A stretch of 64,000 nucleotides of DNA, from NCBI GenBank assembly GCA_000697475.1, contig JNEU01000838.1:124001-188000 (forward strand), read 5' to 3'. A model generated the notes under the pieces. The model was not told where the DNA came from, made no database searches, and saw only the letters and a list, made by a program, of their open reading frames with translations. How positions within the stretch are numbered: position 1 is the stretch's first letter; every line of letters begins with the position of its first letter. Source of the stretch: Lichtheimia corymbifera B2541 (lineage: Eukaryota > Mucoromycota > Mucoromycetes > Mucorales > Lichtheimiaceae). Shown here in pieces: positions 51,649-61,815 of the stretch. Position numbers and translations under genes: made by a program.

Positions 51649-52159
51649 CTAAGCAGCCTTTTCAAATTGGGCGCAGCCTTCAATGGGAGCAACATACGAA
51701 GCACGGTCCTTTGTAAAGATTTCAACGGCAGGCTTGAGCACGTCCGATCTATGATTGTATATCAGCAATCATATCCAACGACTTTTTTAAAGAAACTTAC
51801 CCTGGTATGCCGCTACCTGCTGGTGCATCCAAGATGCCTGTCTTTACTACAGTCTTGGTGCCTTGATGTTTCATTGGCCGGTTGAAGAGAGGGCAACCAC
51901 AGTTGCTGCAAAAGTATTTTTGCTTTTCAAAGCCGCTATTAACCTCTTCCTTTGGAACGGAATACATCTTGATAAAGCCTTGTGGATCATCAATTTCGAT
52001 TTGGTCTGTAGGGAAGATGGCGTTTGTTTGATAAGGTGCACTGCCAGACTTTTGACAATGGACGCAGTAGCATGTCATGACCTTGACGGGATTACCCTTC
52101 AGGGTGAGCTTGACATTGCCACACAGGCATGATCCTTTAAGAGGAGTGGTAGAAGACAT
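51649..52159 (-). CDS. GFA/Mss4-like zinc-binding protein (DUF636, CENP-V family)
   Basis: Small cytosolic zinc protein of the GFA (glutathione-dependent formaldehyde-activating-like) superfamily. It starts MSSTTPLKGSCLCGNVKLTL at 52159. The zinc ligands are CLCGN, CYCVHCQKSGSAPYQ and YFCSNCGCPLFNR, giving the usual C.C...C..C...C..C pattern. One intron (about 51749-51801) separates the last exon, whose tail VLKPAVEIFTKDRASYVAP and PIEGCAQFEKAA fits this family (EIF...R..W/YV.P...). Length is about 150 residues. Most members have no proven reaction. It lies 3' to 3' with the carrier gene, about 110 bp apart, and about 1 kb from the gentisate-type cluster. A glutathione-linked step there would be attractive but is unsupported. 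Confidence 0.85.
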
Positions 52160-53104
52160 GATGATGATGAAAAGTGAAAGAAAGTAAACGAGTCCATGTC
52201 TATGCAATCACACCAGATTTATATCGCATTGTGTAGCTCCGCCACAATAACATTGCTTCAATGACGCGGAAAGTGCACCCGAACCCAACAGTCAATCTAC
52301 ACAGCCCCCACCCCTTTTCCCACCGTCATCCGTACACCCATTTCCGAACAAATATTTGTTCGTATTAATAAGCACCGCGATTATGCAGCACCTCAAATGA
52401 TGAGGCTTAGAATACGATTCGATAGCCCATATGTGGCCTACCACGTTATAGCCACGGCAGCAGTTACATCGATGATGGCTTACAACAGGAGAACTATAAT
52501 ACATGGACGCATGAAGCTTTGAGTCAGCAGCAGCATCTATGTTGAAGGAAGATGTAGGATCGAAAGCAACAACATACTACGTGATGATGCCTGATTAAGC
52601 TGCGAACGGTATGGCTATACTAATGAATCTCTGATATCACATTTTAATGTGCTCGCAGTAGCTCACGAGTTTATTGCATGCAGCAGCGAATCTAAAACTA
52701 CACTCTAGCTGTAACGCAGAATGGCAGAATGCAGAAAGCAATGAGTTTCGGGCATGGAGGTAGTGCATTGCCATCAAGTGCATGTTTGCAGTTTATTTGT
52801 ATCTGACTTTATCTCAGGTGCATCTAGGTAAACTATTGCAATGACGTACAGCTATCATAAGAACGGGGTGGGTTCATTGAAGCATGGTTTAGCGCTACTG
52901 CTGGTAGAGCATCTTGCAGGATGCGGAAAACAATCCCATAGGCTAGGTTTGAGCGGCGGACATGGCGATGAGATGCGGATTAATTCAAAGCAACGGCAAG
53001 CAACCGACAGGTACAAAGATCCGTATAAAAGCCTTAAATCTTTAGCTTTCAACGTTTCCTTCACTACCACTTTTCTTTCTTATACCTTTGTTTTCATAAT
53101 CATC
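52160..53104. promoter_or_regulatory. divergent intergenic region with TATA box for the first hydrolase
   Basis: Contains TATAAAA at about 53024-53030, some 75 nt upstream of the first FAH-family ATG, and a CT-rich leader after it. An open frame starting at 52841 runs through this region into the hydrolase gene but is an upstream artefact. Nothing else is recognised. Confidence 0.55.
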
Positions 53105-54168
53105 ATGTCTCCTGCCTGGAACCGTCTTATCCGCTTCGTTGCTTCTGATGGCAACACTTATTATGGCGAACCCATTGTTGCATCCGAAAATGCCACTGTC
53201 GATCAACTTGCCACTCAAGGCACTCTTGAAGCCAAGGTTATCTCTGGTGATGCTCTTTCTGATGATGCTGTTGTTACCGATCAAGTTGTCAAGGTGTCCC
53301 AATTGCTTGCTCCTCTTGCCCAATCGGAGGTTCCTATTTTCAAGTGCGTTGGCCTTAACTACAAAGCACACAGTAAGCAACACTCTACAAGACAACCACG
53401 TTACATAAGCTAATAATTGCTTGCTTTGAAATAGTTGCTGAAGGTGGTCGCACTCCTCCCCCTTATCCATCCATCTTTATCAAGCCAACACATTCTCATG
53501 CCGATGCCTTTGAGGATATTCCAATTCCCAAGCTTGCTCATCCTACCACTGATTATGAGGGTGAATTGGTATGTGTGTGACGTTATCATAAAGGGATATG
53601 TGTCATTAATAGCGTTTATTTAGGCTATTGTGATTGGCAAGACCGGCAAGGATATCCCTCTCGACAAGGTTTCTGAATACATTGCAGGTTATACCACTTG
53701 CAACGACGTATCCAACCGCCAATGGCAACGTGATCCCAAGTTTGCTGGTGGTGTTCCCCAATGGTGCTTCTCAAAGGGCTTTGACAAGTATGCTCCTTTT
53801 GGACCTGCCATTGTATCTAACAAGGTAAGCAAGTCTTGATCGTGGTAGTATAGCATGGGGTATGGTACTGACATTGAATGGTGCTATTATAGGTTCTCGG
53901 AGAGCGTCCTGGTTTGGATCTCACCACCAAGGTCAATGGTGAAGTACGCCAAAGTACCAACACATCCGATCTCTTGTTCCATGTGCCAGAAATTGTCTCC
54001 TTTGTCTCTCAAGGTACCACCATTGAAAAAGGCACCATCATTTTGACCGGTACTCCTGCTGGTGTGGCTATGGGTATGAAGGAGCCCAAGTGGCTCAAGG
54101 ACGGTGATGTCGTTGAAGTGGAAATTGCAAAGATTGGCAAGATTTCCAACAAGATGGTCTTTGCATAA
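53105..54168 (+). CDS. fumarylacetoacetate/fumarylpyruvate hydrolase family protein, copy 1
   Basis: Hydrolase of the FAH superfamily that splits a diketo acid C-C bond; next to gentisate-pathway genes it is best read as fumaryl- or maleylpyruvate hydrolase (giving pyruvate). Exons 53105-53372, 53435-53568, 53624-53824 and 53893-54168 give about 292 residues. Features: CVGLNYKAHIAEGGR, with the His-x-x-Glu catalytic dyad known in FAHD1; PPYPSIFIKPTHSHADAF; metal ligands in DYEGEL then AIVIGK and NDVSNRQWQ; the SKGFDKYAPFGPAIV loop; and ILTGTPAGVAMGMKEPKWL. The start at MSPAWNRLIRFVASDG is shared with the paralog 1.8 kb downstream, which has the same exon layout, so they arose by tandem duplication. 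Confidence 0.9.
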
Positions 54169-54359
54169 ATGTATGCCTTTTCTTCATTTCCTTTTCCCTG
54201 CCTTTTTTGTTAGCTATTTGTACCATAGAATCTTTTTTTGTACTTTTGATATAAAACATGCTTTTCACAGTCATATGTAATTCATCCCCAATGTTGAAGA
54301 CGATGGTAATAGTAAATAACATGCGATAGTTTGAGATCGCGCTACATATAGTTTACAGT

Positions 54360-54735
54360 AGTCGTCCTGTTGAAAGCTTTTGAAAGCCTTTGAATACAGT
54401 AACCATGTCTTTGAGCGCCTTTGATTGCCTTTGAATATAGTACCAATGCCTTTGAAAGCCTTTATTGTGTACCTTTGAATGTAGTAGCTATGTCTTTGAA
54501 CACCTTTGAAGGCCTTTGAATGTAAAAGATATGTCTTTGAACGCCTTCGAAGGACTTTAAATACACTGGCCATGTCTTTGATTACTTTTGAAAGTCTTTG
54601 AATGTAGATGCCGTGTATTTGAAAGGCATTGAAAGCAGATGTTAAAAACTCGAAGGCCTTTGAAGGCCTTTAAAGCTATATATAACTTTTACGCTCCTTC
54701 AAGATCTTTCAAAGGCCTTCGAAGGCAAAGTCAAT
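54360..54735. repeat. diverged minisatellite, roughly 40-bp units (CCTTTGAA-rich)
   Basis: About eight to nine imperfect units with the pattern ATGTCTTTGAACRCCTTTGA, AGGCCTTTGAATGTAGTARC. The motif GCCTTTGAA recurs roughly every 20 bp. It lies 190 bp downstream of the first hydrolase. The last units (about 54640-54735) form self-complementary CTTTGAAGGCCTTTAAAG-type sequence. A minus-strand frame reading SKAFKGVQRHS is a by-product of the repeat. Confidence 0.8.
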
Positions 54736-55926
54736 TCTCGATGTGTGATGCTCTATATCCTAGTAGGCTATCATCATATCAATATCAATGCGAAGACAAA
54801 GAGCAAATTGCTTCCTTTCCAAATAAAAGCTCGACATCACACAGCAGCATACAACGGGTGATCTACTTCACTCATGTTTCAATCTTCAAACTTGGGCATC
54901 ACGTGCTTTCGAATACGATGATCATTTTTGTTCTCACAAGGATACCACGCTTGATTATGCAGTTTCTGAGTTTAAGCTGACTTTGTGGCTTCCTAATGCA
55001 CGCACGCAGTCAGCAGCAGTAGGATAATAGAAGATAGAACTTATAATGAACCCCGTGGAAAATTATACTAGTAACCATGATGCTTTTCGTTCTCGTCGTT
55101 TGTCACGTTTTATATACGATAGTGACTTTTGCTACTTGTGAAATATGCGTTTGGCCTAGTCGAATAAAGATACACCTTCTTCTCGGGATGGGTATATGTA
55201 ATCGTTAGCAAAATGATAGCTACGTGGATGACTATGCATCCCCCTAGCAAAAATTCTTACCTAGAGCGCGAATCATATCGGCTGTATACTTATGATGGTT
55301 AAGGGGCATATTTGATTATACAAAATGATCATAGTCTTAAACTTGAATGTTGAAATAAAAGGCCCTCTATGATCAAAAAGCGAAATCAGGACATCCACAA
55401 CTGCCTCCTATATAAAAGGATCATAGCAACCAAGGTTCTGTTGCTAGGGAACTGCGTACCTCTGCTACTGCTTCCGTCAAGGATGGGTTAAGCACTCTAA
55501 TTTTTCATGCTTGAATAGCATCTACGAACACGTGACCCATTTAGTATTGGTATGGCACGATGGTGACTTGCGCAAGGCACATATCTATCACTCATCTTTT
55601 ACGATGCAGATAATCTTGGGCACCAAAATGAGGGATGAAAGATCCATCTACCGGCTCAATGCCTCTTTTGTAACACAGCCGCCAGCTGTGCAACCATACC
55701 CGTCATTATTGTTTTCGGTATCCGTGCAAGTGGGGGGATACCCCATCGGATCGCTTTCTTTTTGGGGGTTGTGAAGGGAAAGAGTACGAGTATGTCTTCT
55801 TAATGAAATACCTCTCCACGATCTGTATAAAAACGCCATCATTCCTCGTTCCCAACGTTTCGTTACTACTTGCACCCTTCTCTCTTCTCTTTCTTACTCT
55901 CGCTTTTATTAACACACATACACATC
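54736..55926. promoter_or_regulatory. intergenic region and promoter of the second hydrolase
   Basis: A TATAAAA lies at about 55826-55832, some 95 nt before the ATG, with a CT-rich leader. A TATCCGTGCAA element near 55719-55729 resembles two elements in the monooxygenase/dioxygenase promoter. Otherwise no gene is seen. Confidence 0.5.
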
Positions 55927-57017
55927 ATGTCTTCTCCTGTTGTTTGGAACCGTTTGATCCGCTTTGTGGATACCAATGACAAGACCTACTATGGCGAGCC
56001 TATTGTCCCATTTGACAATGTCACTGTGGACCAGCTTTTGGCTGATGGTACTTTGGAAGCCAAGGTCATCACTGGTGATCCTCTTACTGAGGGCGCTGTT
56101 ATCACTGATCAAGTCGTCAAGGTGGCCAAATTGCTTGCTCCTTTGGCACAAACTGATATTCCCATCATCAAATGCGTTGGTCTTAACTACAAGACAAGCA
56201 GTACGTTTTATTGCTACACAAGACCCGCCATTAGCCATTCTTTTTAACCATTGCTACCAACATAGACCCCGAAGCCGCGGCCAAAATCCCACCCTATCCC
56301 TCCATCTTTATCAAGCCTTCGCATGCTCATGGTGATGCCTATATTGATGTCACCGTCCCCAAGGTTGCTCATGATACTTTGGATTATGAGGGTGAATTGG
56401 TAAGTTGGTTTTATTATAACGCCCCCTTTTTTGGTTGCTGGATCTGACCATGTATACAGGCTATTGTGATTGGCAAGACTGGCAAGGATATCCCTGCTGA
56501 CAAGGTGTCAGAATACATTGCTGGATACACTGTTGCTGATGATGTTTCCAACCGTCAATGGCAAATGGATCCCAAGTTTGCTGGAATTGCTCCCCAATGG
56601 TGCTTCTGCAAGGGCTTTGACAACTTTTCTCCCTTGGGTCCTGCCATTGTTTCCAACAAGGTAAGATAAAAAAAAGAGAGAGCGGATATACGGTTATACA
56701 TGATTCACTGATGATTCCCGATTGCATATATACAACAGCTCCTCGGAGACCGCCCTGCCTTGAACCTTATTACCAAAGTGAACGGTGAAGTGCGTCAAGA
56801 TGCCAACACAAGCGATCTCGTTTTTGGCGTTCCCGAGATTGTGTCCTTTATTTCTCAAGGCACCACCCTTGAAAAGGGTACCGTCATCTTAACTGGCACA
56901 CCTGCTGGTGTTGCCATGGGTATGAAGGAACCCAAGTGGCTCAAGGATGGTGATGTTGTTGACATTACAATCGCCCAGATTGGCAGAATTTGCAACAAGT
57001 TTGTCTTTGCATCATAA
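55927..57017 (+). CDS. fumarylacetoacetate/fumarylpyruvate hydrolase family protein, copy 2 (catalytic His replaced)
   Basis: Tandem paralog of the gene at 53105. Exons 55927-56200, 56266-56399, 56460-56660 and 56739-57017 give about 295 residues with introns at the same places. It starts MSSPVVWNRLIRFVDTND. Conserved: PPYPSIFIKPSHAHGDAY, DYEGEL then AIVIGKTGKDIPADK, DDVSNRQWQMDPKFAG, CKGFDNFSPLGPAIV, ILTGTPAGVAMGMKEPKWL. The catalytic segment reads CVGLNYKTSNPEAAAK: the His of the copy-1 NYKAHIAE is Ser while the Glu three residues on is kept. If FAHD1 chemistry applies, activity should be impaired or altered. The exon junction lies exactly here, so a different splice choice is the main alternative; I found no nearby one that restores a His. 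Confidence 0.87.
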
Positions 57018-57815
57018 ATGAAATGACCCTTTCATTATTCCCCCATTTGCTTCCCACCACCTCCTTTTTCGCTTCTTTGTATCATAGAATGAGAACTTGT
57101 CAATAAACCATACATGTACAAATATACAGGATTAAAAAAGATAGTGTATGATGCGTTGTTGCATAGTAGTACAACTATGTGGGGGAATACTCTGAAAATG
57201 GGATCAAGGGACTCGATATGTATCTGGGATGGTATGCGTTTAGAGATCAGAGCTATAGATGGGTGTATGTGCTTGGGGTGGTGGGAGTGGAGCAGTCTAC
57301 CTAAAATAGGGTGATAGGGGATCTAGAGTAGCATCGGAAGCATGCTGGATGAGTAATAGTGTGCATGGAATTATTACTATAAGGGATAGTAAAGGACGAA
57401 AATGAGAGCATGAGAAATAGCACAAATGCCAGTGATCCGAGAAATACTGGTTGTTGCATGGATGGACGCATTTGGCAAGCGCAGTACACATATTTTTGAG
57501 ACAAAGAAAGAGAATGAAAGCAGTCAAAGTAGCATAGAACAGATAAAGAACATGATCATTTTGTCCATGTGTGATTATGTTTGATCATTTTAGTGTATTT
57601 GAGTTGCATTGTACAAAGGTAAAAACAAAGGATGCTTCATAAACAAAAAAAAGCCAGTTTTCTATCTCGGGATGAGGAATGTGTAGTAAAGGGATGATGT
57701 TTTGCGGGTGATGAAATGCTTACAAACAAGGGCAATGGGTAGTACAAATAGGAAGAGGGGAGTGATGGTGTCAAAATAGCTGTGCGCGTGCGTGTGCGTG
57801 TGTGTGAGACATTTT
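57018..57815. other. convergent 3' flanks, no gene recognised
   Basis: About 800 bp between the second hydrolase and the monooxygenase stop codon. A short alternating GT/GC run (about 57780-57806) lies beside the monooxygenase end. The small open frames have no motif. Confidence 0.5.
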
Positions 57816-59239
57816 CTAAAGACGAGCAACGTCGTCCACGGCTTCCTTTCCACTTTTGTATTCAGCCAAGCGTTTCTGAGCTACCGTGATGGCATTGTGT
57901 CCAAAGAGCCAAGGTTGGAAATCACCATCTGCCCATTGATTGGGGTTCCTGGCACCTGCTGGCAATCGACCACTCATTCCCAAGTCGCGCAACTGTTGTT
58001 CATCGCCATCGGGCATGTGCCAGATATCGCCATTCTCGTATGCACCCTTTTGAATGCGTTCAGCACGTGGACGTCTCAGCTTTTCATATACTGTCATCAG
58101 AGCGGGTACTTCATTCTTGGATTCAATACCAGTCAGTAACACACCAAGGGTTGCACCATCTTCGACGGCCTGTGCGGCTCCTTGTGCAAGGTAGGGCAAC
58201 ATTGCATGTGCAGCATCGCCAATAAGCACAATACGACCCGAAGGACTAACCCAATTACTAAGGACGGGTAGATCAGCAAGTGTCCACTTGAGACAATGAT
58301 CGACCTTGTCAAGAACACGGCGAATGATTGGATCAAACTTGCGATAGTGCCATTTCATCTCTTCCAAGTTACCAGGCTCGTTCCATTGACCGACAGCTGC
58401 TTGTCCTGGATGTGACATGACCAAGTTATACAATTGGCCATTGCGAATAGGATACGCCATCACGTGTCGTCGATAGCCAATCCAGCAATTCGAATTGGGA
58501 TCATCCATCAAATAGGATACCATAGGATCAGCTCGCATCTTGTCAACAGGAACAGTGGCTCGATACGCACAATTGGTCGATACACGAGGCAATACTTCTT
58601 CATCCGGCATCACTGCAAGTCGCACACGTGAACGAATACCTACGATATTCCAACATTAGCCCATGATCCATCATTTCTTCATCAGTGACAACATACCATC
58701 AGCACCCACAATCAAGTCGCCTTTGAACGTGTCACCATTCTCAAGGAACACTGTGGCAGTAGCATCATCCACCTTATCCACACGAGCATTGAGAATCACC
58801 TTGGCGCCAAGTTCGACTGCAGCATCATAGAGCAATTGCTGGTAATCGGCCCGATGAATCAACCAGTAACTACACCCAACAACAAGGTGAGTGGATGGAT
58901 GTTGGCTTCATTGTTATGATGTACTTACGGGTAGCCATAGGTATCAACCATTTTAGGCAACAAGGGGGTGGGACCAATGACTTCACCAGTGGAGAAACGT
59001 CGCATATTGATATTGGCAGGCCACACCACCTTCTCCTTGAAACGCTTATACAAATTCCATTGATCAAGCAAACGAGTGGTGTTGGGAGGGACTTGGATAC
59101 CAGCACCCACTTCACTGAGAGCAGTAGCACCTTCAAGAACAGTGACATTATGGCCAGCCTTACGCACTGCAATGGCTGTAGCAAGACCACCGAGACCACC
59201 ACCAACAATGACAATATCAAGAGTCACTTGGGAAACCAT
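57816..59239 (-). CDS. FAD-dependent aromatic-ring monooxygenase (salicylate / 3-hydroxybenzoate hydroxylase type)
   Basis: Class A flavoprotein hydroxylase using FAD and NAD(P)H to hydroxylate an aromatic acid. It starts MVSQVTLDIVIVGGGLGGLA, where GxGxxG binds FAD, followed by EGATALSEVGAGIQVPPN, as in salicylate, 3-hydroxybenzoate and 6-hydroxynicotinate hydroxylases. Next: YWLIHRADYQQLLYD; FKGDLIVGADGIRSRVR (DG motif); and RIVLIGDAAHAMLPYLAQG with AAQAVEDGATLGVLL (GD motif for FAD ribityl and substrate). About four exons encode about 430 residues. The gene is divergent from a gentisate dioxygenase. That context favours formation of gentisate (3-hydroxybenzoate 6-hydroxylase or salicylate 5-hydroxylase activity) over catechol-forming salicylate 1-hydroxylase, an inference from neighbours. 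A TATATATA lies about 70 nt upstream. Confidence 0.88.
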
Positions 59240-59882
59240 GGGTGTGAAGTAAATGAGAACAGTAGATAGATGGAAGAAAATGGTAATAAAATAAAACAAG
59301 TGGGTGCCTCATATATATCTGCCCCTTCTGTTCTCCGGTGTCATTTGTTAGCGTGGGGTCACCATGCGTGATCGTGTAAAGAAGCTACATTATAGAACAC
59401 CCCTTTCCCGCCAAATGGAAAGCTCCCTATTGGTTAGCATTTCCGAAAGTCAATCATTAACCTTCTCCCATGATGACTCTTACCACCTTTCAAAGTCGTT
59501 GTTTCACGCATTGAGAAGCCGTAACAAATAACCTACCATCATGTCAGGCTCATCATACCTTCAGAGACCATCACTTGCAGTCTCAAAAAGAATAGGATAG
59601 GGTGCTTACAGCTTTATTGCACCGAAATAAGTCATTCAGGTACATACATTCATCCGCATTAAAGATGGGGTAAATAATTCAAGTGGGAGACTCCGCACGG
59701 GTGGATTTTCCGTGTGGGTGTGAAATGCGGGGGAAAGGATCTCGGAATGAAAATCCGTGCGCTGAGGGTAAAAGAAAATGCTCACGATACAAAGACACAT
59801 GCCGATGGTTATTGTCCGCATCATATAAAAGATTACATTCATTGTGACGAGTGTATGTTGATTACCCATTTTACTTTAAACA
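59240..59882. promoter_or_regulatory. divergent promoter of monooxygenase and gentisate dioxygenase
   Basis: A 643-bp shared promoter. TATATATA near 59308-59316 serves the minus gene and TATAAAA at about 59824-59830 serves the plus gene (55 nt before its ATG). Two related elements, TTTCCGTGTGG (59706-59716) and AATCCGTGCGC (59752-59762), lie in the middle. A CGG-N9-CCG arrangement (about 59742-59757) overlaps the second and could suit a Zn2Cys6 activator. Coregulation is inferred from the arrangement. Confidence 0.55.
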
Positions 59883-60953
59883 ATGACTCAACAAGACACA
59901 CTTGGCTTTCTCGAAAACTACCCTGACATCCATGCTGAACCTTTATGGACAGTGATGAGTGCCATGGTGCCTCCAAGACCATCACCCAAATCCAAGCCGC
60001 ATTGCTGGGAATACCAAAAGCTTAAGCCTGTTCTCCTCGAATCTGGTAAAAAAATTGCTGCCGAGGAAGCTGAACGCCGTGTGCTTATGTTGATCAACCC
60101 TGAAATGAGTAAGTACATACATATCTCATTGATATCGTTGCTCATTGCTGTGTTTTATACAGAGGCACCTTGCACTACGGATACGCTTTATGCTGGTTTG
60201 CAACTCATCAACCCTGGCGAAGTGGCTCCTGCTCATCGTCACCGGGCATTTGCTTTGCGTTTCATTATCGAAGGTGAACGTGGCTTTACAGCTGTCGAGG
60301 GTGAAAAGATCTATATGGAACGTGGTGATGTGATTCTTACTCCACCATGGCAATGGCATGACCATGGCCATGAAGGTGATGATGTCATGATTTGGTTGGA
60401 TGGTCTTGATCTTCCCATGTTCCAATATATTCCTGTCAATTTTGCCGAGATGTATGAGGAATCGCGATATCCCAGCACGTAAGTCAACAAGCAAACATGA
60501 TGGAATCGCTTGTTTTACTCATGGTGTTGCTTTTTTTTTTTGCATAGACCTGTTGAAAAGAGTGCACTCAAGTTTCCATGGGCTCCTGTACAAGAGGCAT
60601 TGGATAAGACAGGCGACGCTGCCTATGCCACCTACACATACACACAAGCTAACGGCAAACCTCTTTCATACATCATTGGTGGTGAAGCTGAGCGTATTGG
60701 TGCTCAATCTGTGTCGCCCAAACGTCGTGAGACTTGTTCACGTGTATTCCATGTCTATGAGGGCACTGGTTATACCGAGGTGGATGATGGCAAGGGTAAC
60801 AAGAATGTGCTAAAGTGGACCAAGAGCGATACCTTTGCTGTTCCCTCGTGGTATTCGGTCGTGCATCACAATGAGGCCAATGAACCTGTTTATTTGTTTA
60901 GTTACAATGATAAACCTCTCTTGGAAAACCTCGGTTTATACCGCTCCGAGTAA
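59883..60953 (+). CDS. gentisate 1,2-dioxygenase (bicupin)
   Basis: Opens the ring of gentisate (2,5-dihydroxybenzoate) to maleylpyruvate using Fe(II) and O2. Three exons (59883 to about 60108, about 60163-60480, about 60547-60953) give about 315-320 residues. It starts [20 protein letters not shown]. The N-terminal segment [20 protein letters not shown] is typical of the family. The first cupin has [20 protein letters not shown] (two metal His), [20 protein letters not shown] and [14 protein letters not shown] (third His). The second cupin is the degenerate [17 protein letters not shown] ... WKTKSD-like segment with [20 protein letters not shown]. Salicylate and 1-hydroxy-2-naphthoate dioxygenases share this fold, so the exact substrate rests on context: a hydroxybenzoate-type monooxygenase next door and two fumarylpyruvate-hydrolase-like genes. 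Confidence 0.88.
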
Positions 60954-61815
60954 ACCCATCCTCATCATCAGCTCCTTTTCTTTTTCCTCTTTGTAAATGT
61001 CTCTTTGAATACGATTCATAAAGTGTATATCTTTGTTTATGGAACATCATGAAGCAATCAAAGGATATGCAAGGTGCCACAAAGACATGTCATCGTGTTT
61101 GTGTGCGTGTTTTGCATTACACCTGCGTAACATAACAAATAAACAACCATCGTGAATCATCATAGCACATAGTCTTATGATCGGCTTTGATGTTATGGAG
61201 TCACAGGGACAGCCAGTTTCGTTATCATTTACATATATCCTTTCGTAAGGTTACAGCCAGTTTGACCACCTGCTATAGCTCGATACTTTACGGGAAGATG
61301 ACCACCCATAACATTTACTCACTTATTGTTCTTCCTCACTAAACACGAATACCGTTTAATGCTTTCATATGGCTATATTGCTCATTGGGAAATCACGTAT
61401 TCAAAATGGACATGGTGTCGCTACAATATTATCTGCTAGAGAGATGAGGGCACTTTGTTGTTACCACAAATCCACACGATCATCTTTTTTCAAGATCTCG
61501 GTAGACCCAATGTAGTAATATAACTTTTTCATGGGCAGTTATTCGAATGGAAAGGATATTGAAATGTGAAAGATGTGCATAGCTATTAGCAAAGAACGTA
61601 TAAACAGGCTAAAGGTATGGCTGCTTGCAACAGGTGTATTTCCATCACTGACATCAAAGCGAGCGGACCATGAGTCTAGATTGGTGAAACATGAGGACAA
61701 CAATCGCGCTAGCTGTTAAGCGGGAGAGGAATGCATACACTTTCGTCTTGGCAAGCCCGACGATAGAGCTGCTTTACCTTCCTCTCTTTTTCTTATATAC
61801 CTACCTTTCCGAGAG
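60954..61815. other. intergenic region upstream of ABP1
   Basis: About 860 bp without a recognised gene. A CT-rich leader and TATATA (about 61794-61799) lie close to the ABP1 ATG. Confidence 0.5.

Noticed and set aside
51649..52159. GFA-type protein as the missing glutathione-dependent maleylpyruvate isomerase
   Set aside because: The fold is Mss4-like zinc binding, not a glutathione-transferase/zeta-class isomerase, and its position outside the hydrolase pair gives no further support.
52841..53413. Longer open frame running into the first hydrolase from upstream
   Set aside because: It crosses the TATA box and CT-rich leader; the paralog begins at the equivalent of 53105, which fixes the start.
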